Shown here in pieces: positions 51,518 through 60,362 of a stretch of 64,000 nucleotides of DNA (position 1 is its first letter; each line of letters starts with the position of its first letter). The notes under the pieces are model-generated. The model was not told where the DNA came from, did no database searches, and worked only from the letters and a program-made list of their open reading frames with translations. Source of the stretch: Luteimonas vadosa (GTDB taxonomy: Bacteria > Pseudomonadota > Gammaproteobacteria > Xanthomonadales > Xanthomonadaceae); NCBI RefSeq assembly GCF_039543545.1, contig NZ_BAABJY010000002.1, positions 372,001 through 436,000 on the forward strand, written 5' to 3'. The position numbers and the translations under genes were made by a program.

Positions 51518-53029
51518 GTGTCGACATTGCCCCTCCTCAGTCTCCTGGTCTGGTTGCCGATCCTCGGCGGCGCCGCCGTGCTCGCGCTGGGCAACGGCCG
51601 GCCCGATGCCGCGCGTTGGCTGTCGCTGGCGGTCGGCCTGGCGACGCTGCTGCTCAGCCTCCTGCTGTTCACCGGATTCGACTATTCCAGCCCGGCGATG
51701 CAGTTCGTCGAGGCGCGCGAATGGATCCCTGCCTACGACATCCAGTACCACCTCGGCGCCGACGGCATCTCGGTCGCACTGATCGCGCTGACGACCTTGA
51801 CCACGGTGCTCGTGCTGGTCGGTGCGTGGACGGCGATCGACAAGCGGGTCAGCCAGTACTACGCCGCGTTCCTCGTGCTCGAGGGCCTGATGATCGGCGT
51901 GTTCTCGGCCATCGATGCGTTGCTGTTCTACGTGTTCTTCGAAGGCATGCTGATCCCGATGTTCATCATCATCGGGGTCTGGGGCGGACCACGCCGGGTG
52001 TACGCATCGGTGAAGTTCTTCCTCTACACCTTCCTCGGTTCGGTGTTCATGCTGGTCGGGCTGGTCTACCTGTACCTGAAGTCGGGCAGCTGGCAGTTGC
52101 CGGACCTGTACGCACTGCCGTTGTCGGGCACCGAGCAGATGTGGCTGTTCTTCGCGTTCCTGATCGCGTTCGCGGTCAAGGTCCCGATGTTCCCGGTGCA
52201 CACCTGGTTGCCCGATGCCCACGTCGAGGCGCCGACCGGCGGATCCGTGATCCTGGCGGCGATCATGCTGAAGATCGGCGGCTACGGCTTCCTGCGATTC
52301 TCGCTGCCTATCGTGCCCGACGCCGGCTATGAATGGGCCTGGCTGGTGATCGCGCTGTCGCTGATCGCCATCGTCTACGTCGGGCTCGTGGCGCTCGCAC
52401 AGCAGGACATGAAGAAGCTGATCGCCTACTCCTCGGTCTCGCACATGGGCTTCGTGACCCTCGGCACGTTCATCGCTTTCGCCCTGGTGCGGGACATCGG
52501 TGCCACCGATGCCGCACGGCTCGGCCTGCAGGGCGCGATGGTCCAGATGGTGTCGCACGGGTTCATCTCAGGGGCGATGTTCTCCTGCGTCGGCGTGCTC
52601 TACGACCGCATGCACACGCGCCAGATCCGCGACTATGGCGGCGTGGCCAACGTGATGCCGTGGTTCGCATTCTTCATGGTGCTGTTCGCGATGGCCAATG
52701 CCGGACTGCCCGGCACCAGCGGCTTCGTCGGCGAGTTCATGGTGATCCTCGCGAGCTTCCAGAGCCATCCGCTGATCGCGTTCACCGCTGCCATCACCCT
52801 GGTCGTCGGCGCGGCGTACACGTTGTGGCTGGTCAGGCGGGTAATGTTCGGCGAGGTCGGCAATGCCCATGTCGCTGCGCTCGAGGACATCAATGCCCGC
52901 GAAGCGCTCGTGCTCGGGGTGTTCGCCGCCGGCGTGCTGCTGATCGGCGTCTGGCCGAAGCCGTTGACCGACCTGATGGAGCCCTCCATCGCGCAACTGG
53001 CGGGACAGCTCGCCAACAGCAAGCTGTGA
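51518..53029 (+). CDS. nuoM: NADH-quinone oxidoreductase subunit M
   Basis: 503 aa from a GTG at 51518, one base after the nuoL stop. About 14 helices. The core motifs are YVFFEGMLIPMFIIIGVWGG (conserved Glu), AVKVPMFPVHTWLPDAHVEAPTGGSVILAAIMLKIGGYGFLRF and QQDMKKLIAYSSVSHMGFVTLG. Second antiporter-like pump of complex I. Length is normal and all motifs are intact. Confidence 0.97.
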   Translation: MSTLPLLSLLVWLPILGGAAVLALGNGRPDAARWLSLAVGLATLLLSLLLFTGFDYSSPAMQFVEAREWIPAYDIQYHLGADGISVALIALTTLTTVLVLVGAWTAIDKRVSQYYAAFLVLEGLMIGVFSAIDALLFYVFFEGMLIPMFIIIGVWGGPRRVYASVKFFLYTFLGSVFMLVGLVYLYLKSGSWQLPDLYALPLSGTEQMWLFFAFLIAFAVKVPMFPVHTWLPDAHVEAPTGGSVILAAIMLKIGGYGFLRFSLPIVPDAGYEWAWLVIALSLIAIVYVGLVALAQQDMKKLIAYSSVSHMGFVTLGTFIAFALVRDIGATDAARLGLQGAMVQMVSHGFISGAMFSCVGVLYDRMHTRQIRDYGGVANVMPWFAFFMVLFAMANAGLPGTSGFVGEFMVILASFQSHPLIAFTAAITLVVGAAYTLWLVRRVMFGEVGNAHVAALEDINAREALVLGVFAAGVLLIGVWPKPLTDLMEPSIAQLAGQLANSKL

Positions 53030-53033
53030 GGCC

Positions 53034-54524
53034 ATGCCGATGCAAGCGATGACAGACACGATCTCGGGCCCGATGGTCCCGCCCGTCCGCAGCCTGGCCG
53101 ACATCGCGCCGCTTGCGCCGGAATTGCTGGTGATCGTCGGTGCGTTCGCGCTGCTGATGCTGGACCTGTTCCTCGACGACCGACGTCGCGTGGTGACCCA
53201 CGCACTGGCCGTGGCGACGCTGGTCGGCGCCGCCTCGCTGGTCGGGTTCGGCGTCGGTGGCCATGGCATCGTGCTCGGCGACATGTTCGTGCGGGATACC
53301 ACCGCCGACGTGCTCAAGCTGGCCTTGCTGGTCGTCAGCGCCCTGGCGCTGCTCTATGCCTGGCCGTTCCTGCGGGAGCGCGGCCTGTACAAGGGCGAGG
53401 TGCCGGTGCTGGTGCTGTTCGCCGTCACCGGCATGATGCTGCTGGTGTCGGCCGCCAACCTGGCGATGGTCTACGTCGGGCTGGAGTTGCTGGCGCTGTG
53501 CTCCTACGCCCTGGTCGCCATCGACCGGGACAGCCCGTTGGCATCGGAAGCGGCGATGAAGTACTTCGTCCTGGGGGCACTCGCCTCGGGCATGCTGCTG
53601 TACGGCATGTCGCTGGTCTATGGCGCCACCGGCAGCCTCGACCTGGCCACGATCGGCGGGTCCGCGGCGTCGGCCGGCGGCGACGACCGCACGCTGTTGT
53701 TGACCGGCGTCGTGTTCCTCGTGGTCGGCATCGCGTTCAAGTTCGGCGCCGCGCCGTTCCACATGTGGCTGCCGGACACATACCACGGCGCGCCGACCGC
53801 GATCACGTTGTTCATCGGCTCGGCGCCGAAGCTCGCCGCGTTCGGCATGGCCTACCGCCTGCTCGAATCCGGGGTGGGTCCGATGTTCGAGTATTGGCAG
53901 CTCCTGCTGGCGGCTCTGGCGGCGCTGTCGCTGGCGATCGGCAACCTGTTCGCCATCGCCCAGAGCAACCTGAAACGGATGCTGGCGTATTCCACGGTGT
54001 CCCATGTCGGCTTCCTCTTCCTGGGACTCGCCGGTGGGGGGCCGGAAGGCTATGCCGCGGCGATGTTCTACGCGGTCAGCTACGCGATCATGTCGGCCGC
54101 GGCGTTCGCGGCGATCGTGATGCTCGCCAACCGCGGCTTCGAGGCAGATCGCATCGACGACTACAAGGGCCTGAACGCACGCGACCCGTGGATGGCCGGA
54201 CTGGTGCTGTGCATCATGGCCTCGCTGGCCGGCGTCCCCCCGTTCCTGGGCTTCTGGGCCAAGCTGGTCGTACTCCGTGCCGCGCTGCAGGGCGACCTGA
54301 TGTGGCTGGCGATCGTCGGCATCGTCTTTGCGGTGGTCGGCGCGTTCTACTACCTGCGCGTGATCAAGGTGATGTATTTCGACGAACCGGTCGGCGATGC
54401 GCCCCAATCCCGCCGGAGCAGGCCGTTGCGCGTGGTGTTCGCCGTCAACGCGCTGGCCTTGCTAGCGCTCGGCCTGTCCTGGGACCCCTTGATGGCCTGG
54501 TGCCAGCACGCGTTCGCGGCCTGA
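53034..54524 (+). CDS. nuoN: NADH-quinone oxidoreductase subunit N
   Basis: 496 aa, about 14 helices, third pump and last gene of the operon. LAPELLVIVGAFALLMLDLFLDD at the start, VYVGLELLALCSYALVAIDRDSPLASEAAMKYFVLGALASGMLLYGMSLVYGATGSLDLATI, KFGAAPFHMWLPDTYHGAPTAITLFIGSAPKLAAF and QSNLKRMLAYSTVSHVGFLFLGL are all standard. Three in-frame ATGs (53034, 53040, 53049) make the exact start uncertain. No terminator was seen before the tRNA-fMet promoter. Confidence 0.96.
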   Translation: MPMQAMTDTISGPMVPPVRSLADIAPLAPELLVIVGAFALLMLDLFLDDRRRVVTHALAVATLVGAASLVGFGVGGHGIVLGDMFVRDTTADVLKLALLVVSALALLYAWPFLRERGLYKGEVPVLVLFAVTGMMLLVSAANLAMVYVGLELLALCSYALVAIDRDSPLASEAAMKYFVLGALASGMLLYGMSLVYGATGSLDLATIGGSAASAGGDDRTLLLTGVVFLVVGIAFKFGAAPFHMWLPDTYHGAPTAITLFIGSAPKLAAFGMAYRLLESGVGPMFEYWQLLLAALAALSLAIGNLFAIAQSNLKRMLAYSTVSHVGFLFLGLAGGGPEGYAAAMFYAVSYAIMSAAAFAAIVMLANRGFEADRIDDYKGLNARDPWMAGLVLCIMASLAGVPPFLGFWAKLVVLRAALQGDLMWLAIVGIVFAVVGAFYYLRVIKVMYFDEPVGDAPQSRRSRPLRVVFAVNALALLALGLSWDPLMAWCQHAFAA

Positions 54525-54545
54525 ACCCCCGCGCCAGGGTCGGGC

Positions 54546-54574
54546 TTGCAAAAAACGCCCAAGGTCACCATAAT
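54546..54574 (+). promoter_or_regulatory. promoter of tRNA-fMet (TTGCAA-N17-CATAAT)
   Basis: TTGCAA at 54546-54551, 17 bases, CATAAT at 54569-54574; the tRNA starts 12 bases later. Boxes match the sigma-70 consensus 4/6 and 5/6 with ideal spacing. Confidence 0.65.
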
Positions 54575-54585
54575 TCCGCGTCTGC

Positions 54586-54662
54586 TGCGGGGTGGAGCAG
54601 TCTGGCAGCTCGTCGGGCTCATAACCCGAAGGTCGCAGGTTCAAATCCTGCCCCCGCTACCA
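54586..54662 (+). tRNA. initiator tRNA-fMet (CAT)
   Basis: 77 bases with CCA encoded. Anticodon stem TCGGG/CCCGA with three G-C pairs and loop CTCATAA, the initiator mark; T-arm GCAGG TTCAAAT CCTGC. The acceptor stem is unpaired at position 1-72, as needed for formylation, but the pair is T1/T72 (54586/54658) rather than the C1/A72 of E. coli. Followed by a terminator. Confidence 0.95.
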
Positions 54663-54680
54663 GCTTTTCGCGGTCGACGG

Positions 54681-54703
54681 AAAGCCTCCCAGGAGGCTTT
54701 TTT
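54681..54703 (+). terminator. rho-independent terminator after tRNA-fMet
   Basis: AAAGCCTCC-CA-GGAGGCTTTTTT: 8-9 bp stem, tiny loop and a run of six T, 18 bases after the tRNA end. Confidence 0.85.
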
Positions 54704-54784
54704 CGATTCCGGAAGCCGGGCTTTGTCGAAGCGTGCCAGCGCCTCGATACCGATCATCCAGCGAGACAGGCTGGAAATCAGGAC

Positions 54785-54805
54785 AAGGGCCCCGGTGGGC
54801 CCTTT
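54785..54805 (+). promoter_or_regulatory. hairpin in the rimP leader, attenuator-like
   Basis: AAGGGCCC-CGGT-GGGCCCTTT: a perfect 8-bp stem with a tetraloop followed by TTTGTCGTTT, 77 bases before the rimP start. It looks like a weak intrinsic terminator within the leader of the rimP-nusA-infB operon. Confidence 0.5.
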
Positions 54806-54881
54806 GTCGTTTCTGGCGATCGCGCTTGCGCGATCCCGGGCCAAGGGCGCAGACCCACGTTCCAAGGAGGCAAGGCACGCA

Positions 54882-55499
54882 GTGGCGGACAAGGCGACAC
54901 AAATCAGCGCGTTGCTGGCACCGACGGTCGAATCGTTGGGGCTCGAATTGCTGGGCGCGGAGTACCTGCCCGCGCCGGGTGGCGCCGTGCTGCGCCTGTA
55001 CATAGATCGTCCGGGCTCGGATGCCGCCAGCGAGGGGCAGGGCGTGGGCATCGAGGATTGCGAAGCCGTCAGCCGCGAGGTTTCCGCGCAGCTGGACGTC
55101 GAGGATCCGATCAGCGGCAACTACACGCTGGAAGTGTCGTCTCCGGGCGTGGACCGGCTGCTGTTCACGCCGGCGCAGTTCGCACGCTTCCTCGGCGAAC
55201 GCGCCAAGGTCGGGCTCAAGTTGCCGCAGGACGGCCGGCGCAAGCTGCAGGGCCGGATCGACGCGGTCGACGGCCAGGACATCACCTTCGATGTCGACGG
55301 CACGCCATTCGTCGTCGCATTCGAGAACATCGACAAGGCGCGGCTGGTGCCGGACTGGGTGGCGCTGGGTCTGGCGCCGGCGAAGGACGGGTCGGGACGG
55401 GACGCGCGGCCGGGCAAGCGCTCGAGCAGGAAGTCCAGCGACAAGCCGGGCAAACAAACCAACAACCTGGCGGCCGACGAGCCGTCGAGTGCGGAGTAA
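54882..55499 (+). CDS. rimP: ribosome maturation factor RimP
   Basis: 205 aa from a GTG at 54882; AAGGAGG at 54864-54870 is the only good SD. Needed for 30S maturation. N-terminal domain: ISALLAPTVESLGLELLGAEYLPAPGGAVLRLYIDRPG, then GIEDCEAVSREVSAQLDVEDPISGNYTLEVSSPGVDRLLFTPAQFARFLGERAKV and a C-terminal SH3-like barrel (GRIDAVDGQDITFDVDGTPFVVAFENIDKARLVPDW). The last ~40 residues are a basic, Ser/Lys-rich tail not present in E. coli RimP (about 150 aa), probably RNA-contacting. First gene of the operon with nusA and infB. Confidence 0.96.
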   Translation: MADKATQISALLAPTVESLGLELLGAEYLPAPGGAVLRLYIDRPGSDAASEGQGVGIEDCEAVSREVSAQLDVEDPISGNYTLEVSSPGVDRLLFTPAQFARFLGERAKVGLKLPQDGRRKLQGRIDAVDGQDITFDVDGTPFVVAFENIDKARLVPDWVALGLAPAKDGSGRDARPGKRSSRKSSDKPGKQTNNLAADEPSSAE

Positions 55500-55506
55500 G
55501 CAAGAG

Positions 55507-57018
55507 ATGAGCAAGGAACTACTGCTGGTCGTGGACGCGGTCGCCAACGAGAAGGGCGTGCCCGAATCCGTGATCATGGAAGCGATCGAAGCGGCCCTGG
55601 CCACCGCGGCCAAGAAGCGCTACGGCGAACAGGACGTGCTGACCCGCGTGGCGATCGATGCCACCGATGGCAGCTACCAGACCTTCCGGCGCTGGGAAGT
55701 GGTCGCGGACGACGAGGTCATGGAGTCCCCGGACCGCCAGATCCGGCTGATGGACGCCGTGGACGAGGCCGACGGCGTCGAGGTGGGCGACTTCATCGAA
55801 GAGCAGATCGAAAACGTCGATTTCGGCCGCATCGCCGCCCAGGCCGCCAAGCAGGTCATCGTGCAGCGGGTGCGCGAGGCCGAGCGCGCGCAGGTGGTGG
55901 ATGCCTGGAAGGACCGCGTCGGCGAGCTGGTCACCGGTGCGGTGAAGCGCGTCGAGCGGGGGAACGTCTACGTCGACCTGGGCGGCAATGCCGAGGCCTT
56001 CATCCCCAAGGACAAGGCGATCCCGCGCGACGTGGTCCGCGCAGGCGACCGCATCCGCGGCTACCTCTTCGACGTGCGCTCCGAGCCGCGTGGTCCGCAG
56101 CTGTTCATCAGCCGCGCCGCGCCCGAATTCATGATGGAGCTGTTCAAGCTCGAGGTGCCGGAAGTCGGCCAGGGCCTGGTCGAGATCAAGGCCTGCGCCC
56201 GCGATCCCGGCGACCGCGCCAAGATCGCGGTCGTCGCCTACGACAACCGCACCGATCCGATCGGCGCCTGCATCGGCATGCGCGGTTCGCGCGTGCAGGC
56301 GGTGAGCAACGAGCTCAACGGCGAGCGCGTCGACATCGTGCTGTGGTCGGACAACCCCGCGCAGTTCGTGATCAACGCGATGGCGCCGGCCGAGGTCCAG
56401 TCGATCATCGTCGACGAGGAGAAGCACTCCATGGACCTGGCGGTGGCCGAGGACAAGCTGGCCCAGGCGATCGGCCGCGGCGGCCAGAACGTGCGCCTGG
56501 CCAGCCGGCTGTCGGGCTGGCAGCTGAACGTGATGACGCAGGACCAGGTCGCGGAGAAGTCCGAGGCCGAGCAGGCCGCGGCACGCGAGCTGTTCGTGCA
56601 GAAGCTGGAAGTCGACGAGGAGATCGCCGGCATCCTGGTCTCCGAGGGCTTCAGCACCGTCGAGGAAATCGCCTACGTGCCGGTCGGCGAGCTGCTGGCC
56701 GTGGAGGGCTTCGACGAGGACATCGTCGAGGAGCTGCGCGCACGCGCGCGGGATGCGCTGCTCAACGACGCGCTCGCCGTCGAAGAGGAACTGGACGAGA
56801 ACGCGCCGACCGACGACCTGCTGCAACTGCCGGGCATGGACGACGAGACCGCCTTCGCGCTCGCCTCCCATGGCGTGCGTACCAGCGAGGACCTGTCTGA
56901 CCTCGGGGCCGATGAAGTGGCGGCGTTCGCGATCGAGGGACTGGACGAGGAGCGTGCCGCTGCGTTGATCCTGGCCGCGCGTGCCGAGGAGATCGCGCGC
57001 CTGGAGAGCGAGACCTGA
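55507..57018 (+). CDS. nusA: transcription termination/antitermination protein NusA
   Basis: 503 aa. N-terminal RNAP-binding domain (ELLLVVDAVANEKGVPESVIMEAIEAALATAAKKRYG), S1 domain (GELVTGAVKRVERGNVYVDLGGNAEAFIPKDKAIPRDVVRAGDRI), KH1 and KH2 (DPIGACIGMRGSRVQAVSNELNGERVDIVLWSDN; LAQAIGRGGQNVRLASRLSGW), then two acidic repeats (FSTVEEIAYVPVGELLAVEGFDEDIVEELRARAR and GVRTSEDLSDLGADEVAAFAIEGLDEERA). This is the full gammaproteobacterial form of E. coli size (495). Follows rimP by seven bases. Confidence 0.98.
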   Translation: MSKELLLVVDAVANEKGVPESVIMEAIEAALATAAKKRYGEQDVLTRVAIDATDGSYQTFRRWEVVADDEVMESPDRQIRLMDAVDEADGVEVGDFIEEQIENVDFGRIAAQAAKQVIVQRVREAERAQVVDAWKDRVGELVTGAVKRVERGNVYVDLGGNAEAFIPKDKAIPRDVVRAGDRIRGYLFDVRSEPRGPQLFISRAAPEFMMELFKLEVPEVGQGLVEIKACARDPGDRAKIAVVAYDNRTDPIGACIGMRGSRVQAVSNELNGERVDIVLWSDNPAQFVINAMAPAEVQSIIVDEEKHSMDLAVAEDKLAQAIGRGGQNVRLASRLSGWQLNVMTQDQVAEKSEAEQAAARELFVQKLEVDEEIAGILVSEGFSTVEEIAYVPVGELLAVEGFDEDIVEELRARARDALLNDALAVEEELDENAPTDDLLQLPGMDDETAFALASHGVRTSEDLSDLGADEVAAFAIEGLDEERAAALILAARAEEIARLESET

Positions 57019-57025
57019 CCGGCGG

Positions 57026-57054
57026 GGCGCCGCGTGCGTGTCTCTCGCGGCGCC
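57026..57054 (+). promoter_or_regulatory. perfect 9-bp hairpin between nusA and infB
   Basis: GGCGCCGCG (57026-57034) pairs with CGCGGCGCC (57046-57054) around an 11-base loop, eight bases after the nusA stop. There is no T run, so it is more likely an mRNA processing or stability element than a terminator. Confidence 0.45.
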
Positions 57055-57150
57055 AGGAACGACCCGGCCACGGAAGCCGGGAGCGGGGCCGCCGGGCGGG
57101 AGCTCGCAGTCACTGACGAGGCGATTTCCGGACCTCGGGCCCCATCGCAG

Positions 57151-57156
57151 TAGAAT
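57151..57156 (+). promoter_or_regulatory. -10-like TAGAAT before infB
   Basis: TAGAAT at 57151-57156, 51 bases before the infB ATG, the same hexamer as before mrp and dcd. No clear -35. Suggests an internal promoter for infB-rbfA. Confidence 0.35.
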
Positions 57157-57207
57157 CGATCCATCTGGCGCCGGCCCCGGCCTGCGCAAAAGGACAACGG
57201 AAACCGA

Positions 57208-59799
57208 ATGTCGCAGCAAACCACCATCCGCAAGCTCGCCGCACTGGTCAACACGCCAGTCGAGAAACTGCTCGAACAGCTGGCCGAGGCCGGCATGGAG
57301 TTCAGTGATCCCGACCAGTCCGTGACCAGTACCGAGAAGGTCAAGCTGCTCGGCTTCCTGCGCCGTACCCACGGCAAGGGCGACAAGGCCGAGGACGCGG
57401 TGGCGCCGAAGAAGATCACGCTGAGCCGCAGCCGCAAGCAGGAACTCACCGTCGGGGGCGGCAGGAACCGCCAGACCGTCGACGTGGTGGTGCGCAAGAA
57501 GGTGACGCTGGTCAAGCCGGGCGCCAAGGGCGACGGCACGGAAAAGTCCGCGACCCCGGAGAACGACGAGCAGGCCGAGATCCTTCGCAAGCTCGAGGAA
57601 TCACGCCAGCGCAATCTCTCGGAGCAGCAGCGGCTGGCCGAGGAGGACAAGCGCCGGGCGGAGGAAGCCGCGGCACGCAAGATCGCCGAGGACGAAGCCG
57701 AGCGCTTGCGCCTGGCAGCCGAACTGGCCGCCGCCGCGGCGCCGGAAGAGGACGCCGCAGGGCGGAAGGCCGCCGGGCACGGCCACGGGCATGGGCATCC
57801 GAAGCCGGCGCGTAGCGACGACCGCAGCGCACCCAAGCACAAGCATCGCGGTTCGCACGCGATGGTGGCGGGCGTCGAGGACGACGAGAACGCGGCGCGT
57901 TTCGCCGGCCAGCTGCACCTGAGCGCCTCCGAGCGTGCGCGCCGTTCCAGCGCCCGGCCCAAGTCCCGCAACCGCCGGCAGGTCGAGCAGGCCCGCAGCG
58001 GCAGCGGCGAGCACGGGTTCTCCAGGCCGACCGCGCCGATCGTGCGCGAGATCGCGATCGGCGAGGCGATCACCGTCGCGGACCTGGCGCAGAAGCTCGC
58101 GATGAAGGGCGGCGACGTGGTCAAGGCGCTCTTCAAGATGGGCGTCATGGCGACCATCACCCAGAGCGTCGACCACGACACCGCGGTGCTCGTCGTCGAG
58201 GAACTCGGCCACAAGGCGGTCCCCGCCGCTCCCGAGGATGCGGAAAGCGAACTCATCGCCCACGTCGGCGAGGCGCAGGGCGAGACCGCTCCCCGGCCGC
58301 CCGTCGTCACGATCATGGGCCACGTGGACCATGGCAAGACCTCGCTGCTCGATTACATCCGCAGCACCAAGGTGGCGACCGGCGAGGCTGGCGGCATCAC
58401 CCAGCACATCGGCGCCTACCACGTCGAAACCGACAAGGGCACGATCAGCTTCCTCGACACCCCGGGCCACGCGGCGTTCACCTCGATGCGGGCCCGCGGC
58501 GCCAAGCTCACCGACATCGTGGTCCTGGTGGTGGCTGCCGACGACGGCGTGATGCCGCAGACGATGGAGGCGATCCAGCACGCGAGGGCGGCCAGCGTCC
58601 CGCTGATCATCGCCATCAACAAGATCGACAAGTCCGATGCCGACGCCAGTCGGATCAAGAACGAACTGCTCGCGCAGGAAGTCGTGGCCGAGGAGTTCGG
58701 CGGCGAGGTGCAGATGGTGGAGCTTTCCGCCAAGACCGGGCAGGGCGTCGACGCGCTGCTCGACGCGATCTCCCTGCAGGCCGAAGTGCTCGAACTGAAG
58801 GCGGTGCCCGATGGTCGCGCCAACGGCGTGGTCATCGAATCCTCGCTCGACAAGGGGCGCGGACCCGTGGCGACGGTGCTGGTGCAGCAGGGCCGGCTCG
58901 CCAAGGGCGATTTCCTGGTGTGCGGCGTGGAGTATGGCCGCGTGCGCGCGCTGTTCGACGAGAACGGCGGGCAGGTCAAGGACGCCGGGCCTTCGATTCC
59001 CGTGCAGCTCCTGGGTTTGTCCGGCGTGCCCGAGGCCGGGGACGACTTCGTGGTGGTCGCGGACGAGCGGCTGGCCAAGGAGGTCGCCTCCCAGCGCGAG
59101 CACAAGCGCCGCGAACTGCGGCTGGTGCAGGCGGCGGGCAACCGCATGGAAGACGTCATGGCCCAGATGGGCGAGGGCGAGGCGCAGCAGAGCATGCAGC
59201 TGGTGATCAAGGCCGACGTGCAGGGCTCCGTCGAAGCGCTCAAGCAGGCGTTGACCGCGCTGTCCAACGACCAGATCCGCATCAACGTGATCGTCTCCGG
59301 CGTCGGCGGCATCACCGAGTCCGACGCGAACTCCGCCGCGGCGTCCCGCGCCACCATCATCGGCTTCAATGTCCGCGCCGACGCGTCCGCGCGCAAGGTG
59401 ATCGACACCAACCAGATCGACGTCCGCTACTTCTCGATCATCTACGACGTCATCGACCAGGTGAAGCAGATCGCCTCCGGCGTGCTGGGTACCGAGATCC
59501 GCGAGGACATCATCGGCACCGCCGAGGTCCGCGACGTGTTCCGCAGCTCCAAGTTCGGCGCGGTTGCCGGCTGCATGGTCACCGAGGGCGTGGTCAAGAA
59601 ATCCAAGCCGATCCGCGTGCTGCGCGACAGCGTGGTCGTGTTCGAGGGCGAGCTGGAGTCGCTGCGCCGCTTCAAGGAGAACGTCGAGGAGGTCCGCGTC
59701 AACACCGAGTGCGGCATCGGCGTGAAGGCCTACAACGACGTCCAGCCTGGCGACCAGATCGAGTGCTTCGAGCGCGTCGAGGTCCAGCGCACCCTGTGA
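57208..59799 (+). CDS. infB: translation initiation factor IF-2
   Basis: 863 aa. N-terminal IF2_N motif (TIRKLAALVNTPVEKLLEQLAEAGM), a charged low-complexity region (~100-260) rich in Lys/Glu/Arg with a His run (AAGHGHGHGHPK, ~186-197), a second IF2_N motif (ITVADLAQKLAMKGGDVVKALFKMG), and the GTPase: G1 GHVDHGKTS (372-380), DTPGHAAF (G3), NKIDK (G4). Then domains II-IV ending VNTECGIGVKAYNDVQPGDQIECFERVEV. It places initiator tRNA on the 30S P site. AAAGGACAACGGAAACC precedes the ATG. Stop overlaps rbfA by one base. Confidence 0.98.
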   Translation: MSQQTTIRKLAALVNTPVEKLLEQLAEAGMEFSDPDQSVTSTEKVKLLGFLRRTHGKGDKAEDAVAPKKITLSRSRKQELTVGGGRNRQTVDVVVRKKVTLVKPGAKGDGTEKSATPENDEQAEILRKLEESRQRNLSEQQRLAEEDKRRAEEAAARKIAEDEAERLRLAAELAAAAAPEEDAAGRKAAGHGHGHGHPKPARSDDRSAPKHKHRGSHAMVAGVEDDENAARFAGQLHLSASERARRSSARPKSRNRRQVEQARSGSGEHGFSRPTAPIVREIAIGEAITVADLAQKLAMKGGDVVKALFKMGVMATITQSVDHDTAVLVVEELGHKAVPAAPEDAESELIAHVGEAQGETAPRPPVVTIMGHVDHGKTSLLDYIRSTKVATGEAGGITQHIGAYHVETDKGTISFLDTPGHAAFTSMRARGAKLTDIVVLVVAADDGVMPQTMEAIQHARAASVPLIIAINKIDKSDADASRIKNELLAQEVVAEEFGGEVQMVELSAKTGQGVDALLDAISLQAEVLELKAVPDGRANGVVIESSLDKGRGPVATVLVQQGRLAKGDFLVCGVEYGRVRALFDENGGQVKDAGPSIPVQLLGLSGVPEAGDDFVVVADERLAKEVASQREHKRRELRLVQAAGNRMEDVMAQMGEGEAQQSMQLVIKADVQGSVEALKQALTALSNDQIRINVIVSGVGGITESDANSAAASRATIIGFNVRADASARKVIDTNQIDVRYFSIIYDVIDQVKQIASGVLGTEIREDIIGTAEVRDVFRSSKFGAVAGCMVTEGVVKKSKPIRVLRDSVVVFEGELESLRRFKENVEEVRVNTECGIGVKAYNDVQPGDQIECFERVEVQRTL

Positions 59800-60197
59800 T
59801 GGCACAGAAGTCCTTCCATCGCACCGACCGCGTCTCCGCGCAGCTGCGCCGGGAACTGGGCACCCTGGTGCGCGACGCCGTCGCCGAGCACGGCCTGCCG
59901 TCGGTCAGCGTTTCGGACGTGGAGGTGACCCGCGACATGGCGCACGCCAAGGTGTTCGTGACCGCGCTCCAGCCGGAGCGGGCTAAGGAAGCGATGAAGG
60001 GCCTGAAGGCCGCCGCGCCGGAAGTGCGGTTCCGTCTCGCGCGAGCGGTGAAGATGCGCCACGTGCCCGAGCTGCATTTCCATTACGACGATTCCGTCGA
60101 TCGGGGGGAACGCATCGAAAACCTCCTGCGCGACCTGGCCGATGAAGACGGCGGGACGCGAGGGGCTTGCGAAGGCGACGATCCTCCCGATCGGTGA
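59799..60197 (+). CDS. rbfA: 30S ribosome-binding factor RbfA
   Basis: 132 aa cold-shock and 16S-maturation factor. KSFHRTDRVSAQLRRELGTLVRDAV at the start, then VSVSDVEVTRDMAHAKVFVTAL, FRLARAVKMRHVPELHFHYDDSVDRGERIENLL, the KH-like fold of RbfA. ATG overlaps the infB stop (TGATG). C-terminal 20 residues are a polar tail. Standard position in the operon. Confidence 0.97.
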   Translation: MAQKSFHRTDRVSAQLRRELGTLVRDAVAEHGLPSVSVSDVEVTRDMAHAKVFVTALQPERAKEAMKGLKAAAPEVRFRLARAVKMRHVPELHFHYDDSVDRGERIENLLRDLADEDGGTRGACEGDDPPDR

Positions 60198-60350
60198 GGG
60201 AATCCGCAGCCACGGGCTGCGTCACGCGACGCCGATCTACCCGGCATCACCGCGCAGAATGACGTCGGTCCGGCATGCCACCGCTCCAATGCACGCGAGT
60301 ACGGGGCGTTGCCGCCCGACGGTGCCGGCGCATGGCGCACGCGGCCCTTC

Positions 60351-60356
60351 TACAAT
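60351..60356 (+). promoter_or_regulatory. -10 box TACAAT of truB, six bases from the ATG
   Basis: TACAAT (60351-60356), GGACCC, ATG (60363). Same geometry as before pcp and mrp, implying a leaderless truB mRNA or a very short leader. No matching -35. Confidence 0.45.
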
Positions 60357-60362
60357 GGACCC

